Source of the DNA: Nephrocerus scutellatus
Lineage: Eukaryota; Arthropoda; Insecta; Diptera; Pipunculidae
Length of the DNA stretch: 64,000 nucleotides
Direction of reading: 5' to 3'
Assembly: GCA_947095585.1 (NCBI GenBank)
Contig: OX352765.1
Location: 63,489,425-63,553,424 of the forward strand
Shown: piece after piece, positions 10,634-19,399 of the stretch
Layout of the letters: each line of letters starts with the position of its first letter
How positions within the stretch are numbered: position 1 is the stretch's first letter
The notes under the pieces: generated by a model
Database searches by the model: none
Seen by the model: only the letters and a program-made list of their open reading frames with translations
Told to the model about the DNA's origin: nothing
Position numbers and translations under genes: made by a program

Positions 10634-11904
10634 ACGGGTGGTTAAATTTTAAGGGCCGACGTTGAATGTGAACCACACCTAAACATCAATTTTTTTCTGC
10701 ATTTAATTTGACATTTCTCAATTTCAGACTAACTCAATTTGAACCATGGAAAGATACACAATCGAGCAACGCGTTGAAGTTATTCAGGCATATTATGAAA
10801 ATGGGCGTTCAAATGAAAATGCATATCGTGCAATTCGTGTTTTTTTCGGTCAATTTAATCGTCCAAATGTGCGTAAAATCGGAAAAATCGTGCAAAAATT
10901 TGTGCAAAAAGCGGGTCTGTAGGAGATTTTAAAACATCAGTGCATGCTCGTACAGCTCGTACTACAGAAAATATTGCTGCTGTTCGCGATAGTGTGGCTG
11001 AAGAGCCGTCCACCTCAACTCGTCGTCGTGCCCAACAATTGCACCTCTCACGCTCGTCGTTGATGAACATTATGCATAAAGACTTGCAATTACACGCTTA
11101 TAAGGTGCAATTGACTCAAGAACTAAAGCCTCTTGACCATTCCAAACGTCGTCAATGGTCAGAATGGTGGCAAGAAATGGCAACAGTGGATGATCAATTT
11201 TCGAAGAAAATCATCTTCAGTGATGAGGCACATTTTCACCTCAGTGGATTCGTCAATAAGCAGAATTGCCGCATTTGGGCGAATCAAATCAAAGAGTGAC
11301 TGTTTGGTGCGGTTTATGGGCTGGCGGCATCATCGGGCCGTATTTTTTCCAAAATGAGGCCGGTCAGGCAGTTACTGTGAATGGTGTTCGCTATCGTGAG
11401 ATGATAACGAACTTTTTATGGCCCGAATTGGAAGATATGGATGTTGACGATATGTGGTTTCAACAGGACGGTGCCACTTGCCACACAGCTATCGAAACAA
11501 TGGCTCTTTTGCGCGACAAATTCAATGGCTGTGTTATCTCACGTGGTGGCGATGTCAATTGGCCGCCAAGATCATGGGATTTGACACCGTTGGACTACTT
11601 TGTTTGGGGTTATTTGAAAGAAAAGGTGTACGTCGATAAGCCAGCAACAATTCAAGACCTAAAGGATGAGATAATTCGGCACATTAACGGCATAGAACCT
11701 CAATTATGCCTAAGCGTCATCGAAAATTTGAACCATCGGGTGGAGGTGTGCCGCCGAGGTCGCGGCGGCCATTTGCCCGATATTTTGTTCCATACATAAT
11801 TGAACCATACCATATTATCATAATAAAAAGAATTGACAATAATTTCCTAAATAATTTGTGTTTTATTCAAAATCAACATCGGCCCTTAAAATTTAACCAC
11901 CCAT
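10634..11904 (+). mobile_element. Tc1/mariner transposon
   Basis: Inverted termini of about 25 bp (GGGTGGTTAAATTTTAAGGG at the left, complement at 11881-11902) bracket a transposase pseudogene. TA dinucleotides flank both ends (10632-10633 and 11905-11906), the standard mariner target. It sits inside the MITE at 10569-12016. The related MITE at 19096-19331 preserves the uninterrupted site (CCATTTTTTAGTTATAGCGC), which confirms the insertion point. Confidence 0.9.
10746..11799 (+). pseudogene. Mariner-type transposase, two frameshifts
   Basis: Starting at an ATG (MERYTIEQRVEVIQAYYENG), the frame has a helix-turn-helix N-terminus. It breaks at about 10910, where the original frame meets a TAG, and resumes as SVHARTARTTENIAAVRDSV. 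The DDE-type triad is visible: FSDEAHFH, WFQQDGATCHTA and SWDLTPLDYF, with 36 residues between the last two aspartates. A second break near 11285, with loss of some residues relative to the family, precedes VTVWCGLWAGG. The role is cut-and-paste transposition at TA. The last 170 codons are intact. Confidence 0.9.
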
Positions 11905-12016
11905 TATAAAATGGCTTTAGTTTCTTAATCCTAAAAATTTTTTGGATTTACTTTCGGCTTTATGCTTATGCGATTGTTGTTTTAAGCCAAACTGGCTTTG
12001 CCAAAGCAATATAGCA

Positions 12017-12261
12017 TATACTTAATCAGTTAATTTATATTAAGAATAGTAAAAGAAATTTTAATTTGTTTAAGCCTTAGAAATTATACGTTACTTAAGT
12101 ATAAAGCACTTCTTATCGGTCGGATCACTACCAAACACCACATAATCACCCGCTGGGCTAATTTGTAGATTGCCTGCAAATTTCATCTAAATCGGTCCAG
12201 CAATTTTAGAGTCCATTGATAACATACACACACACCCACATGCACACATCGATTTTTATAT
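12017..12261. other. Unassigned repeat-like stretch
   Basis: No coding sequence is seen. The right end (CACACATCGATTTTTATATATATAGAA) recurs at about 37570-37600, so part of this is interspersed repeat. A CA-rich run lies near 12225-12245. Confidence 0.4.
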
Positions 12262-12348
12262 ATATAGAAAATTGCCAAACAACCAAAAAAAACCACTACC
12301 ATTGATTCATGATGGCACGGCCGTCATGGTTGGATACGGCAATAATAT
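12262..12348 (+). pseudogene. hAT transposase fragment, left half of the errantivirus A target
   Basis: The bases GATTCATGATGGCaCGGCCGTCATGGTtGGATACGGCAATAAT match 18238-18280, inside a hAT-like transposase remnant. The matching right half continues after the errantivirus at 17902-17960 (GTGCCATAACCACGCATTGCACCTAGCAG). The errantivirus therefore landed in an older hAT copy. Confidence 0.75.
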
Positions 12349-12858
12349 AGTGACATACCCACAAATCCCCAAACATCTAAAAACATATTCTAATGCATAT
12401 AATCAATTAACATCCCCAAAGCATATGACTCTGCAGCTGCGTGTTTTATATTTAATTTATGATCTATTAACATTCCAAAGCTTATGACTCTGCAGTTGCG
12501 TGCTTTATATTTAATTTATGATCTATTAACATTCCAAAGCTTATGACTCTGCAGCTGCGTGCTTTATATTTAATTTATGATCTATTAACATTCCAAAGTT
12601 TATGACTCTACAGCTGCGCATACACGTTGCGTATGGACAATATAGAGCAACAAAGTTGCGCGTTTTGTGCGTTTTTTATTCTAAGTCTCATTCTGGCAAG
12701 TTGGCCGGAATTAAAACTAAATTTTTTTAGTATAACTTCAAGCAAGTTACTTTTTGGCGCAGTCGGTAGGATTGACTAAACAGAGCGAATATCTGTTAAT
12801 TTAAAAGTCAATTCGTAAAACTACGTTTTTTAAAGTAACTTTACTTAAGTAACATTTT
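12349..12858 (+). repeat. 5' LTR of errantivirus A
   Basis: The LTR begins AGTGACATACCC and ends before the primer site at 12859. It contains a roughly 60-bp unit (ATGACTCTGCAG..TATTAACATTCCAAAG) whose ATGACTCT core occurs four times (12425-12610), against three in the 3' LTR. Compared with the 3' LTR it lacks about 290 bp after GTTGCGC near 12661. Near its end it carries an internal copy of the primer site (12755-12773). Confidence 0.9.
12755..12773 (+). promoter_or_regulatory. Primer-binding-site copy embedded inside the LTR
   Basis: The bases TGGCGCAGTCGGTAGGATT match the 3' end of insect tRNA-Ser as a complement. The same copy exists in the 3' LTR at 17793-17811, so it is part of the repeated LTR and not only the leader. 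The functional-position site lies 104 bp further on. Confidence 0.85.
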
Positions 12859-12876
12859 TGGCGCAGTCGGTAGGAT
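12859..12876 (+). promoter_or_regulatory. Primer-binding site (tRNA-Ser type)
   Basis: TGGCGCAGTCGGTAGGAT directly follows the 5' LTR. It is complementary to the 3' terminus of insect tRNA-Ser, the primer used by 17.6/297-like errantiviruses. A short palindrome follows (ATACCAATTGTTGGTAT). Confidence 0.9.
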
Positions 12877-13168
12877 ACCAATTGTTGGTATCCGCATAAG
12901 AACTTTCGTTCTATTTTAAACGCGAATGAACATCGTGTAAAAAAGTAAAAGTGAATATAAATTACAAGACGAACGAAAATCGTTTAAATTTAAATCACAA
13001 AAAATTAACTGCAAGTGAAAATTGCGAACGTTAATAACATTAATTATTTACAAAGAATAATTTGCAAGTGAAAATTGCGAACATAAATTACTCGAAGTGG
13101 AAATAAAACAACAGAATTAAATATTTAAATAAGTTCTAAATAATATTTTTAATAAATAAATAAACATA

Positions 13169-14063
13169 ATGGAAATAAAAAAGGACATAATTGTGAAAAC
13201 CCTTTGATCAATAAGACCATTTAATGGAAGGAAGGAAGATCTGGCGCAATACATTAAGAGCATCGAGTCAGTGAGCGGCTATCTAAATGAATTTGGAGAA
13301 GACGAGCAGCGGTTATTCTTGATGAATATACTGCAAACCATCGAGGGAGACGCCACAACAGTGCTAAGGAAGACAGAAATCTCGACGTGGGAGGAACTAA
13401 GGACAGCACTAATACAAGAATTCGGTGAGAAGGCACAAATCCCAACATTACTCCTTGAATTTAATAATTTTAGATATAAGAGTAGTGTTAAGGAATATTA
13501 TAAAAATATAATTTATCATTTGTGTAGAATTAAAGACCGTATATGTCTCAGCAACGAGGCAGAATCCCTTAAAACAATGTACAATAATGAATGTGAGAGA
13601 CAAGCTTTTGAAGTTTTTCGAAATGGTTTGCCACCACATTTTCAAGCGTTAATTCTCTTGCGCGGGGTATAGAAAATAGAGTCGGCGTTTTCACTACTTA
13701 TTGAAAACAATTTAACAGATGAAAGTACATCTTTTGTTCCGAAATCATTACCGCGTTTAAGTCAAGTTTCGGTTCCTCAAAATCAACGTTTACAAACTTA
13801 TAGACCTCAATATCAAAATAACAATTTCCAAAATTATAGATCCCAATATCCTAATAATAATTTCCAAAATTATAGATCCCAATATCCTAATAACAATTTC
13901 CAAAATTATAGAACCCAACATCCCAATAATAATTTCCATAATTTCAACAATGGCCAACACCAAAATTCTAATAGGCCAAATAATAATTCTAACTATCATA
14001 GTCCTATGAAAAGATTCAGGGAAATAATAGTAACCAATCAAGAATTCGAAAATACGGTGAACT
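13169..14063 (+). pseudogene. Errantivirus A gag
   Basis: From the ATG at 13169 the frame meets a TGA after a dozen codons (about 13205). It then reads on as a capsid-like protein (ARKEDLAQYIKS-type start, NILQTIEGDATTVLRK, WEELRTALIQEFGEKAQ) to a TAG near 13670. A tail of N/Q/Y/R-rich repeats follows (NNNFQNYRSQYP repeated). No CCHC knuckle is present, as in many errantiviruses, where the basic repeat tail probably binds RNA. The two stops make it a pseudogene. Confidence 0.82.
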
Positions 14064-14070
14064 GAGACCA

Positions 14071-14469
14071 ATGGATGTTGATGGAGAAATTTTTTATCAA
14101 CGAGCCTCGAAAAAATTACCCTACATTAAATTAGAAGTCTCTGACAAAAAATTTAAAGTGTTAGTAGATACCGGATCTACACAAAGTTATGTAAGCCCAA
14201 ATTTACTAATAACACCCGAGTTAAAAACAAAAACTAAAACCATTAAAACAATGATAGGTAATACAAAAGTGAATAAAATACAACTGATTGACGCGATAGG
14301 CACCTTAAAAGGAAAACTAAAATTATACGTGCATAAATTCAGTGATAGTTATGATATCCTCTTAGGCAATGACATTTTAAATGTTTTGCACGGTAAAATT
14401 GATTACGAAAATAAGGAAATAATTTTAAATGGAATAAAATATAAATTGCTTAATGAATATGAAGATTAA
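14071..14469 (+). pseudogene. Errantivirus A protease, first segment
   Basis: This 132-codon frame has an aspartic protease active site VLVDTGSTQSYVSP and a flap/C-terminal motif YDILLGNDILNVLHGKIDY typical of errantiviral proteases. It ends at a stop (TAA at 14467) instead of continuing into RT. Its own role would be Gag-Pol cleavage. Confidence 0.85.
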
Positions 14470-15289
14470 GTAGAAGAAAATTATAATATTGTATTTGGGA
14501 AACAAAATTTAAAAACACAAAGAACAGGGGTACGAATAACTAAAATCCAGAATAATTTTAGAAATGATTATAATAATCCAAGACCACAGAATTCGGGACA
14601 ATTTAGAAATCAAAATAACAATCAGGGACATTTTAGAAATTTTGATAACAATCAAAGGTCATTAAATTCAGGACAATATAGGAATAATAATTATAATAAC
14701 AATAATAGTAATAGGAATCCAAGGGTAGAACCTATGGATGTAAACCATACTGAAAATAAACATGAAGAGATAAATTTTTACTATAGCGGGGAAGAAGAAT
14801 AACTCACCATAATGAAAATTACAATAAATCATAGAAGATTTAATATTCTAATAGATACTGGCTCAACAACAAGTATACTTGATGAGTCACAACTGTTAGA
14901 AACCCCGATAATTCCATTGAAAGTTCCAATCAAAATTAATTCTTTAAATAATTAAATTTGCGATCGTAACTGAAGTACCGTGAGAATTCAATGAAAAAGA
15001 ATCTACTATGGCATTGAAGTTAATGAGAATAAAAAATAATAAATTCGTACGAATTATAGGTCAAAATTTATTAAAGCCTTTAGGAGCTGAATTAAATTTA
15101 AAAAAGGGATACATCGAAATAAATAAAGTAAAAACATTTTTTGAAAATTATAATAGGAAAAGACCAGCAACATGTTTATATGAATATGATGAAATCAGCA
15201 CTCTAGAATATTGTAACTCAACGCAAATGAGCCAATTAATAAATGAGAATTTAAAAATTAAAGATATACAAGAGATAAACACGTTATAA
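14470..15289 (+). pseudogene. Second gag-tail and protease segment from a different errantivirus
   Basis: After the first protease stops, a second N/Q/R-rich gag tail appears (QNSGQFRNQNNNQGHFRN, about 14590-14640). It is followed by a new protease start with ILIDTGSTTSILDES (about 14849-14890). After a break, a protease C-terminal motif IIGQNLLKPLGAELNLKKGY (15055-15110) follows. The sequence differs from the first segment, so this is not a simple duplication. It looks like a template-switch join between two related elements. Confidence 0.75.
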
Positions 15290-15299
15290 TCAAAGAGAG

Positions 15300-15775
15300 C
15301 TTTGTTAAAAGTATTTAATACAATGAGGTTTACCAAAAACAATCAAAATGGACCAAGATCCATGTTTAATAAACGAACTTATGAAAAAATGGTTAGAAGA
15401 TTTAAAAATTAATATAGAAATAACAACAGGCAAGACAGGAATTGGCGACATTGAAAGGCTACATGGTAGTCTTAACGAAAAGTTAAGGTTAATAAATACA
15501 GGATCAGACAAAGAATTAAAATTATTAGCAATTGAGCAAATAATATTCACATATAATAATACCTTAATACATACTTCTACTAACAGACGTCCTTTTGAGA
15601 TATTCTTCCAAAACAAAGAACCCAATGTTGACCCACAAATTGTTAAAGAAAAAAGAATAAATAATATTAATAAGAACAGAAAAGAACACGAAGTAGATAC
15701 AAGTTATTTAAAAAATAAAAGAAATATAAAATCAAATAATCTGTTTATTAGAATAAAACATCCAATTAAGCAAGA
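15300..15775 (+). pseudogene. Errantivirus A integrase, C-terminal half
   Basis: The frame enters integrase at about LINELMKKWLEDLKINIEIT and contains the third catalytic residue in DIERLHGSLNEKLRLI (about 15446-15500), then YNNTLIHTSTNRRPFEIFF. The zinc finger and both catalytic aspartates are gone, along with RT and RNase H. The frame runs without a stop into env near 15780 (QEGGERERVC), an in-frame fusion. Confidence 0.85.
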
Positions 15776-17198
15776 AGGAGGAGAGAGAGAGAGAGTATGT
15801 ATTACAACTACATCAAGCCAAGTAATCCAGATCCAAAAATTAACTACACAACAAGGATATATAGTAACGCAAATAGGAAAACAACCAGTAATAAAGGACT
15901 ACAATGAATTAATTTATACAATTAACAAAACAGATCTATTACTTACCTTTGAAATTTTAAGACAAACTTATACTAAACACGAATACTTACAAACAAAATT
16001 AATAACTAAACACATAAACGAAATTCAATCAGAAATTCAATTATTCGAATCTAGTAAAAATAGGAATAAAAGAGGTTTGATTAATTTAATCGGAAAAGGG
16101 TTTAAATATTTATTCGGCACTTTAGACGATGACGACCTAGTACGAATAAATGAGAGACTAGAAAATATTGAAAATAATGTTTTAACCAATGACGACACTG
16201 ACTTACTCACAAAACATATCAACCAAGAAATTAACAATCTAAATAAGCTTAATAATTTAACTAACATTCTCATGGATAGGATAACTAAATTTAGTGCTAT
16301 AGACTCTTTCTTTAATTCTATCATTAAAAATCATAACCACATTAAAGAAATCCAATTATCAATAACTTTAGCCAAAATTGGCATATTCAACCCGAGACTA
16401 TTCGATATTGAGTCATTTGAACACATCAATACCCTTGAGTTAGAAACGATCAAAATATCCTTATGGCAGAAAAACGAATTATTAATTTTTATTTTATCCT
16501 TACCTATATATTCCGATCCTAAACTAATCTATAAAATCGTTCCTATCCCCAACGAACGATTTGAAGAACTCGATTTTGACAATCTAAACGAAAAATTTAT
16601 TCTAGAAAACAATGATACTATGATAATTAAAAATGGCAAACTATTTCCGATTAACAACGAATGCATTAAAAATATAATGAATAATAATAAAGTGAATTGC
16701 AATTTCAGAATAAATACTATAGAAGAAGTAGTTCGATTAAACGAAAATTCCATAATCACCAAAAACATAAAAAAACAAGAATTAATTAATAACTGTGGAA
16801 TAGTAAGAACAAATGTAATTGGTAATAATTTAATTAAAATTGAAAACTGTAAAATTCAATTAAATAACAGAACAATTAAAGCCACTTGGTACAACAAAAA
16901 TGAAGATTTTATTTTACCAGAAATTGACAAAATTATACATAAAAATATTTTAGATAACATTACTTTACAAGAATTACATTTAAACCACAAAAAGTTTGTA
17001 AAACATACTTCTTACGCAGGAGCAATTTTTGTTATAATATGTATTCTTCTTATCATTATATATACATACCTCAACATTGTAAAACCAAAGAATCATACGA
17101 ATCGTAATATTAAATTTAGCCACGAGGACGTGCCTCAATCTAAAGGGGGGAGGAGTGACATACCCACAAATCCCCAAACATCTAAAAACATATTCTAA
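15776..17198 (+). pseudogene. Errantivirus A envelope (baculovirus-F-like), fused to integrase
   Basis: The env part of the 616-codon frame 15348-17198 holds a furin-type site RNKR (16062-16073), followed by a fusion-peptide-like GLINLIGKGFKYLFGTLD. It also has coiled-coil-like heptads, and a transmembrane segment (GAIFVIICILLIIIYTYLNIV) near residue 560 with a short tail that stops inside the 3' LTR. A separate start and signal peptide are not visible, because the N-terminus is joined to integrase. It is open along its whole length but lacks its normal N-terminus. Confidence 0.85.
17141..17153 (+). promoter_or_regulatory. Polypurine tract of errantivirus A
   Basis: AAAGGGGGGAGG lies directly before the 3' LTR start AGTGACATAC, the normal place for plus-strand priming. 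It overlaps the env reading frame. Confidence 0.9.
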
Positions 17199-17897
17199 TG
17201 CATATAATCAATTAACATCCCCAAAGCATATGACTCTGCAGCTGCGTGCTTTATATTTAATTTGTGATCTATTAACATTCCAAAGCTTATGACTCTGCAG
17301 CTGTGTGCTTTATACTTAATTTATGATCTATTAACATTTCAAAGTTTATGACTCTACAGCTGCGCATACACGTTGCGTATGGACAATATAGAACAACAAA
17401 GTTGCGCACAACTTTGTTGAATAAAACCCGAATTAATTTCTCGCGTAGTCTTGCATACTGCTCCGAATGCAGAATCGTTTGTTTATTTAGGTGGCCAGAA
17501 TCGTAGCTGGACCACTCGTTCATTTAAATCTATTTATAACTTAATAGTCTACACGCGCTTTGTATCTTGGCTTATGCAATATGCATGATTCTTTAGCAAC
17601 CGAGGTTTCTCTATAAATTAGAATTGTAAGATCAGATTTACTTTAGATTTAGTTCAACCATCAGATAATAAAGTCACCACTTTTCACTGCTGTAAAAGTT
17701 TTTGTGCGTTTTTTATTCTAAGTCTCATTCTGGCAAGTTGGCCGGAATTAAAACTTAATTTTTTTAGTATAACTTCAAGCAAGTTACATTTTTGGCGCAG
17801 TCGGTAGGATTGACTAAACAAAGCGAATATCTGTTAATTTAAAAGTCAATCCGTAAAACTACGTTTTTTAAAGTAACTTTACTTAAGTTACATTTTT
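17154..17897 (+). repeat. 3' LTR of errantivirus A
   Basis: This longer LTR (744 bp versus 510 bp) has three ATGACTCT units. It keeps the about 290-bp segment lost from the 5' LTR (including AATAAAACC at 17421 and AATAAAGTCACC near 17669), then the internal primer-site copy at 17793-17811, and the shared end ACTTAAGTTACATTTTT. The duplication ATAT follows. Confidence 0.9.
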
Positions 17898-17999
17898 ATA
17901 TAAGTGAAATTTCGCAATTGTGCCATAACCACGCATTGCACCTAGCAGTAAATTAGCAACAACGGCATCTAGAAATATGTTTACGATTATTATAATGAA

Positions 18000-18400
18000 A
18001 AAAAAAATGAAATGACCGCGATATTTGACCAGTACAAAATGGGAAATGGAAAATTTTCACTGACTGTGGATGAATTGACCGACATCAGCGTTATATGCTT
18101 TTTAAATGTAACTACGAACTTATGATAGCAGCAAAAAATTACATGAGAGTTATGTGTTATGATACAACCACTGAAATGTACGTTAAACAGAAGCTCTTAC
18201 AATTTAACATCGTTATGGAATCAGATATTGTGCCATCGATTCATGATGGCGCGGCCGTCATGGTCGGATACGGCAATAATATAAGTGCAATTTCGCATTT
18301 GTGCCATAACCACGCATTGCACCTAGCAGTAATGTACTCTTTATATATAGCAATAAAAAGAAAATATGTGATAACACTTTTATTGAAAAACATCTGAAAT
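18000..18400 (+). pseudogene. hAT-like transposase fragment
   Basis: The plus strand reads MGNGKFSLTVDELTDISV (about 18038-18090). After a frameshift it reads RYMLFKCNYELMIAAKNYMR, SIHDGAAVMVGYGNNI and LCHNHALHLAVM (18089-18340). The LTVDELTD and CHNHALHLAV blocks fit the catalytic-domain region of hAT-like transposases. The assignment is by motif style only. The same SIHDGAAVMVGYG block flanks errantivirus A. Confidence 0.65.
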
Positions 18401-18439
18401 CTGGTGAAATTTCAATTAGCAAATCGGAATAAAGTGATA

Positions 18440-18620
18440 ACGAAGATGATTTCCCTATTGGAACGGAATAAGGAATTGCAACAACAATTGCACTATCTTA
18501 TTCCTTCTTTGGAATAAGAAAACCTGCTGGTTTTCAAATTCTATTTCCTTATTCCTCGGCAAATTAAATACGCCTAATACCACTGGAATCGAGTTAATTT
18601 ATCTTGATACAATCTTTCCA
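18440..18620 (+). repeat. Interspersed repeat Z
   Basis: The block around ACAACAATTGCACTA..TCTTTGGAATAAGAAAACCTGCTG, with an AATTAAATACGCCTAAT end, recurs diverged at 48795-48925 (ACAACAATTGCACTAGC, GAAATAAGAAAACCTGCTG, AAAATACAGCTAATA). It follows the hAT fragment and may be its 3' part. Confidence 0.55.
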
Positions 18621-18849
18621 TTCAATAATGATAATTTTCTTTGGTCTACTGGATCTCAATGTATATATATAAGTAAGGTACGGAAAATAGTAAAAAAAAT
18701 TAACAGCCGTCCAATAACGTATTTGATAGTAAGGAAATCGTAAAAAAAAGCAATAACAGTTTATCTACTATATTCATTTTATATGATCATTTATTCAGTA
18801 TATTAATTTAATATAATTATTTATTCAATATATTAATTTTATATAGAGA
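18621..18849. other. AT-rich stretch
   Basis: No gene is seen. There is an imperfect tandem (TATATTAATTTAATATAATTATTTATTCAA repeated) at about 18795-18850. It may contain the outer end of the adjacent LTR, which I could not delimit. Confidence 0.4.
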
Positions 18850-19399
18850 TGAGCCGCTTTCTCAGGATAGTGGTTTTATTACGACTGACAAAATTTAAAA
18901 AGCTTGAAATGCTCTACAGGTACGCGAATGGAAAGGAATGCGCTTGTTTTCGAAATATTCGTATTTCATTGTGATGCAATGAGGTACGAGTATGTATGAA
19001 ATTTGTTTACGTTCCCAAAAATAGCCGGCGCGTGTGCTCCAGTAAGTCTTTAGCACATTGGGCGGGGTGAAGGGAATTTCCGTTATGCAGACATTTGCTG
19101 CGTTGCTTTGGCTAATCCAGCTTGGCTTACAGCAACAATTGCATAAGCATAAAGCCGAAAATAAATCCAAAAAGTTTTTAGGATTTATAACTAAAGCCAT
19201 TTTTTAGTTATAGCGCTCACCGTAAGGCGGTGTTTTGTTTAACACACATAACAATTAAAATGCATCGAAAATTTAAAGCCACAAGCTGTTGCTTTGTAAA
19301 GCTAAGCCGGCTTTGCCAATGCAACGCAGCAAAAGTGTCCACTAAGCGAATAACCGTAAGCCGGTAAATGGAGTAGGGAGTGACGAGTCCGGCGTAACT
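18850..19399 (-). repeat. LTR of errantivirus B (minus strand), carrying a MITE
   Basis: Read on the minus strand, the LTR starts AGTTACGC at 19399, directly after a purine-rich env end (GGTGGAGG). A second partial copy at 37376-37550 begins with the same AGTTACGC and shares GCTTACGGTTATTCGCTTAG, TGTCTGCATAACGGAAATTC and GGAGCACACGCG. A MITE (19096-19331) interrupts this copy only. An AATAAAACC signal lies near 18880. The distal boundary is uncertain. Confidence 0.75.
19096..19331. mobile_element. TGC-ended MITE, copy 2
   Basis: Termini TGCTGCGTTGCTTTGGC and complement enclose 236 bp. The flanks read ATT (left) and AAA (right). The unoccupied homologous site at 37480-37482 reads GCAGACAAAGTGTCC, so the insertion duplicated 3 bp (the left copy has since changed). 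The interior matches copy 1 inverted (GCATAAGCATAAAGCCGAAAA; GCTCACCGTAAGGCGG). Confidence 0.85.

Larger units (their letters stand above)
10569..12016. mobile_element. TGC-ended MITE, copy 1 (interrupted by mariner)
   Basis: Terminal inverted repeats TGCTATATTGCTTT (from 10569) and its complement ending at 12016 delimit a MITE of about 175 bp once the mariner is excluded. It is flanked by the 3-bp duplication TAT (10566-10568, 12017-12019). Internal sequence (ACCGCCTTACGGTGAGC; GGCTTTATGCTTATGC) matches the copy at 19096-19331 in inverted orientation. A third relative sits in a SINE at 51325-51548. The 3-bp A/T-rich duplication points to a PIF/Harbinger-type mobilising transposase (inference). 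Confidence 0.8.
12349..17897 (+). mobile_element. Errantivirus A (Ty3/gypsy-type endogenous retrovirus), LTR to LTR, chimeric and deleted
   Basis: Two LTRs, a tRNA-Ser-type primer site, a purine tract and a 4-bp duplication ATAT (12345-12348, 17898-17901) define a complete insertion. Internal order is gag (broken), protease, a second gag-tail/protease segment, the C-terminal half of integrase, and env. The entire reverse transcriptase and RNase H are missing. LTR start (AGTGACATAC), primer site and ATAT target all fit the 17.6/297 errantivirus group. The two interior protease segments imply recombination between different elements. The copy cannot replicate alone. Confidence 0.92.

Noticed and set aside
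13790..14071. Minus-strand 93-codon isoleucine/leucine-rich frame
   Set aside because: It is the antisense of the repetitive gag A tail. Repeats without stops create it.
16037..16324. Minus-strand 95-codon frame opposite env A
   Set aside because: It is the antisense shadow of the open env frame.
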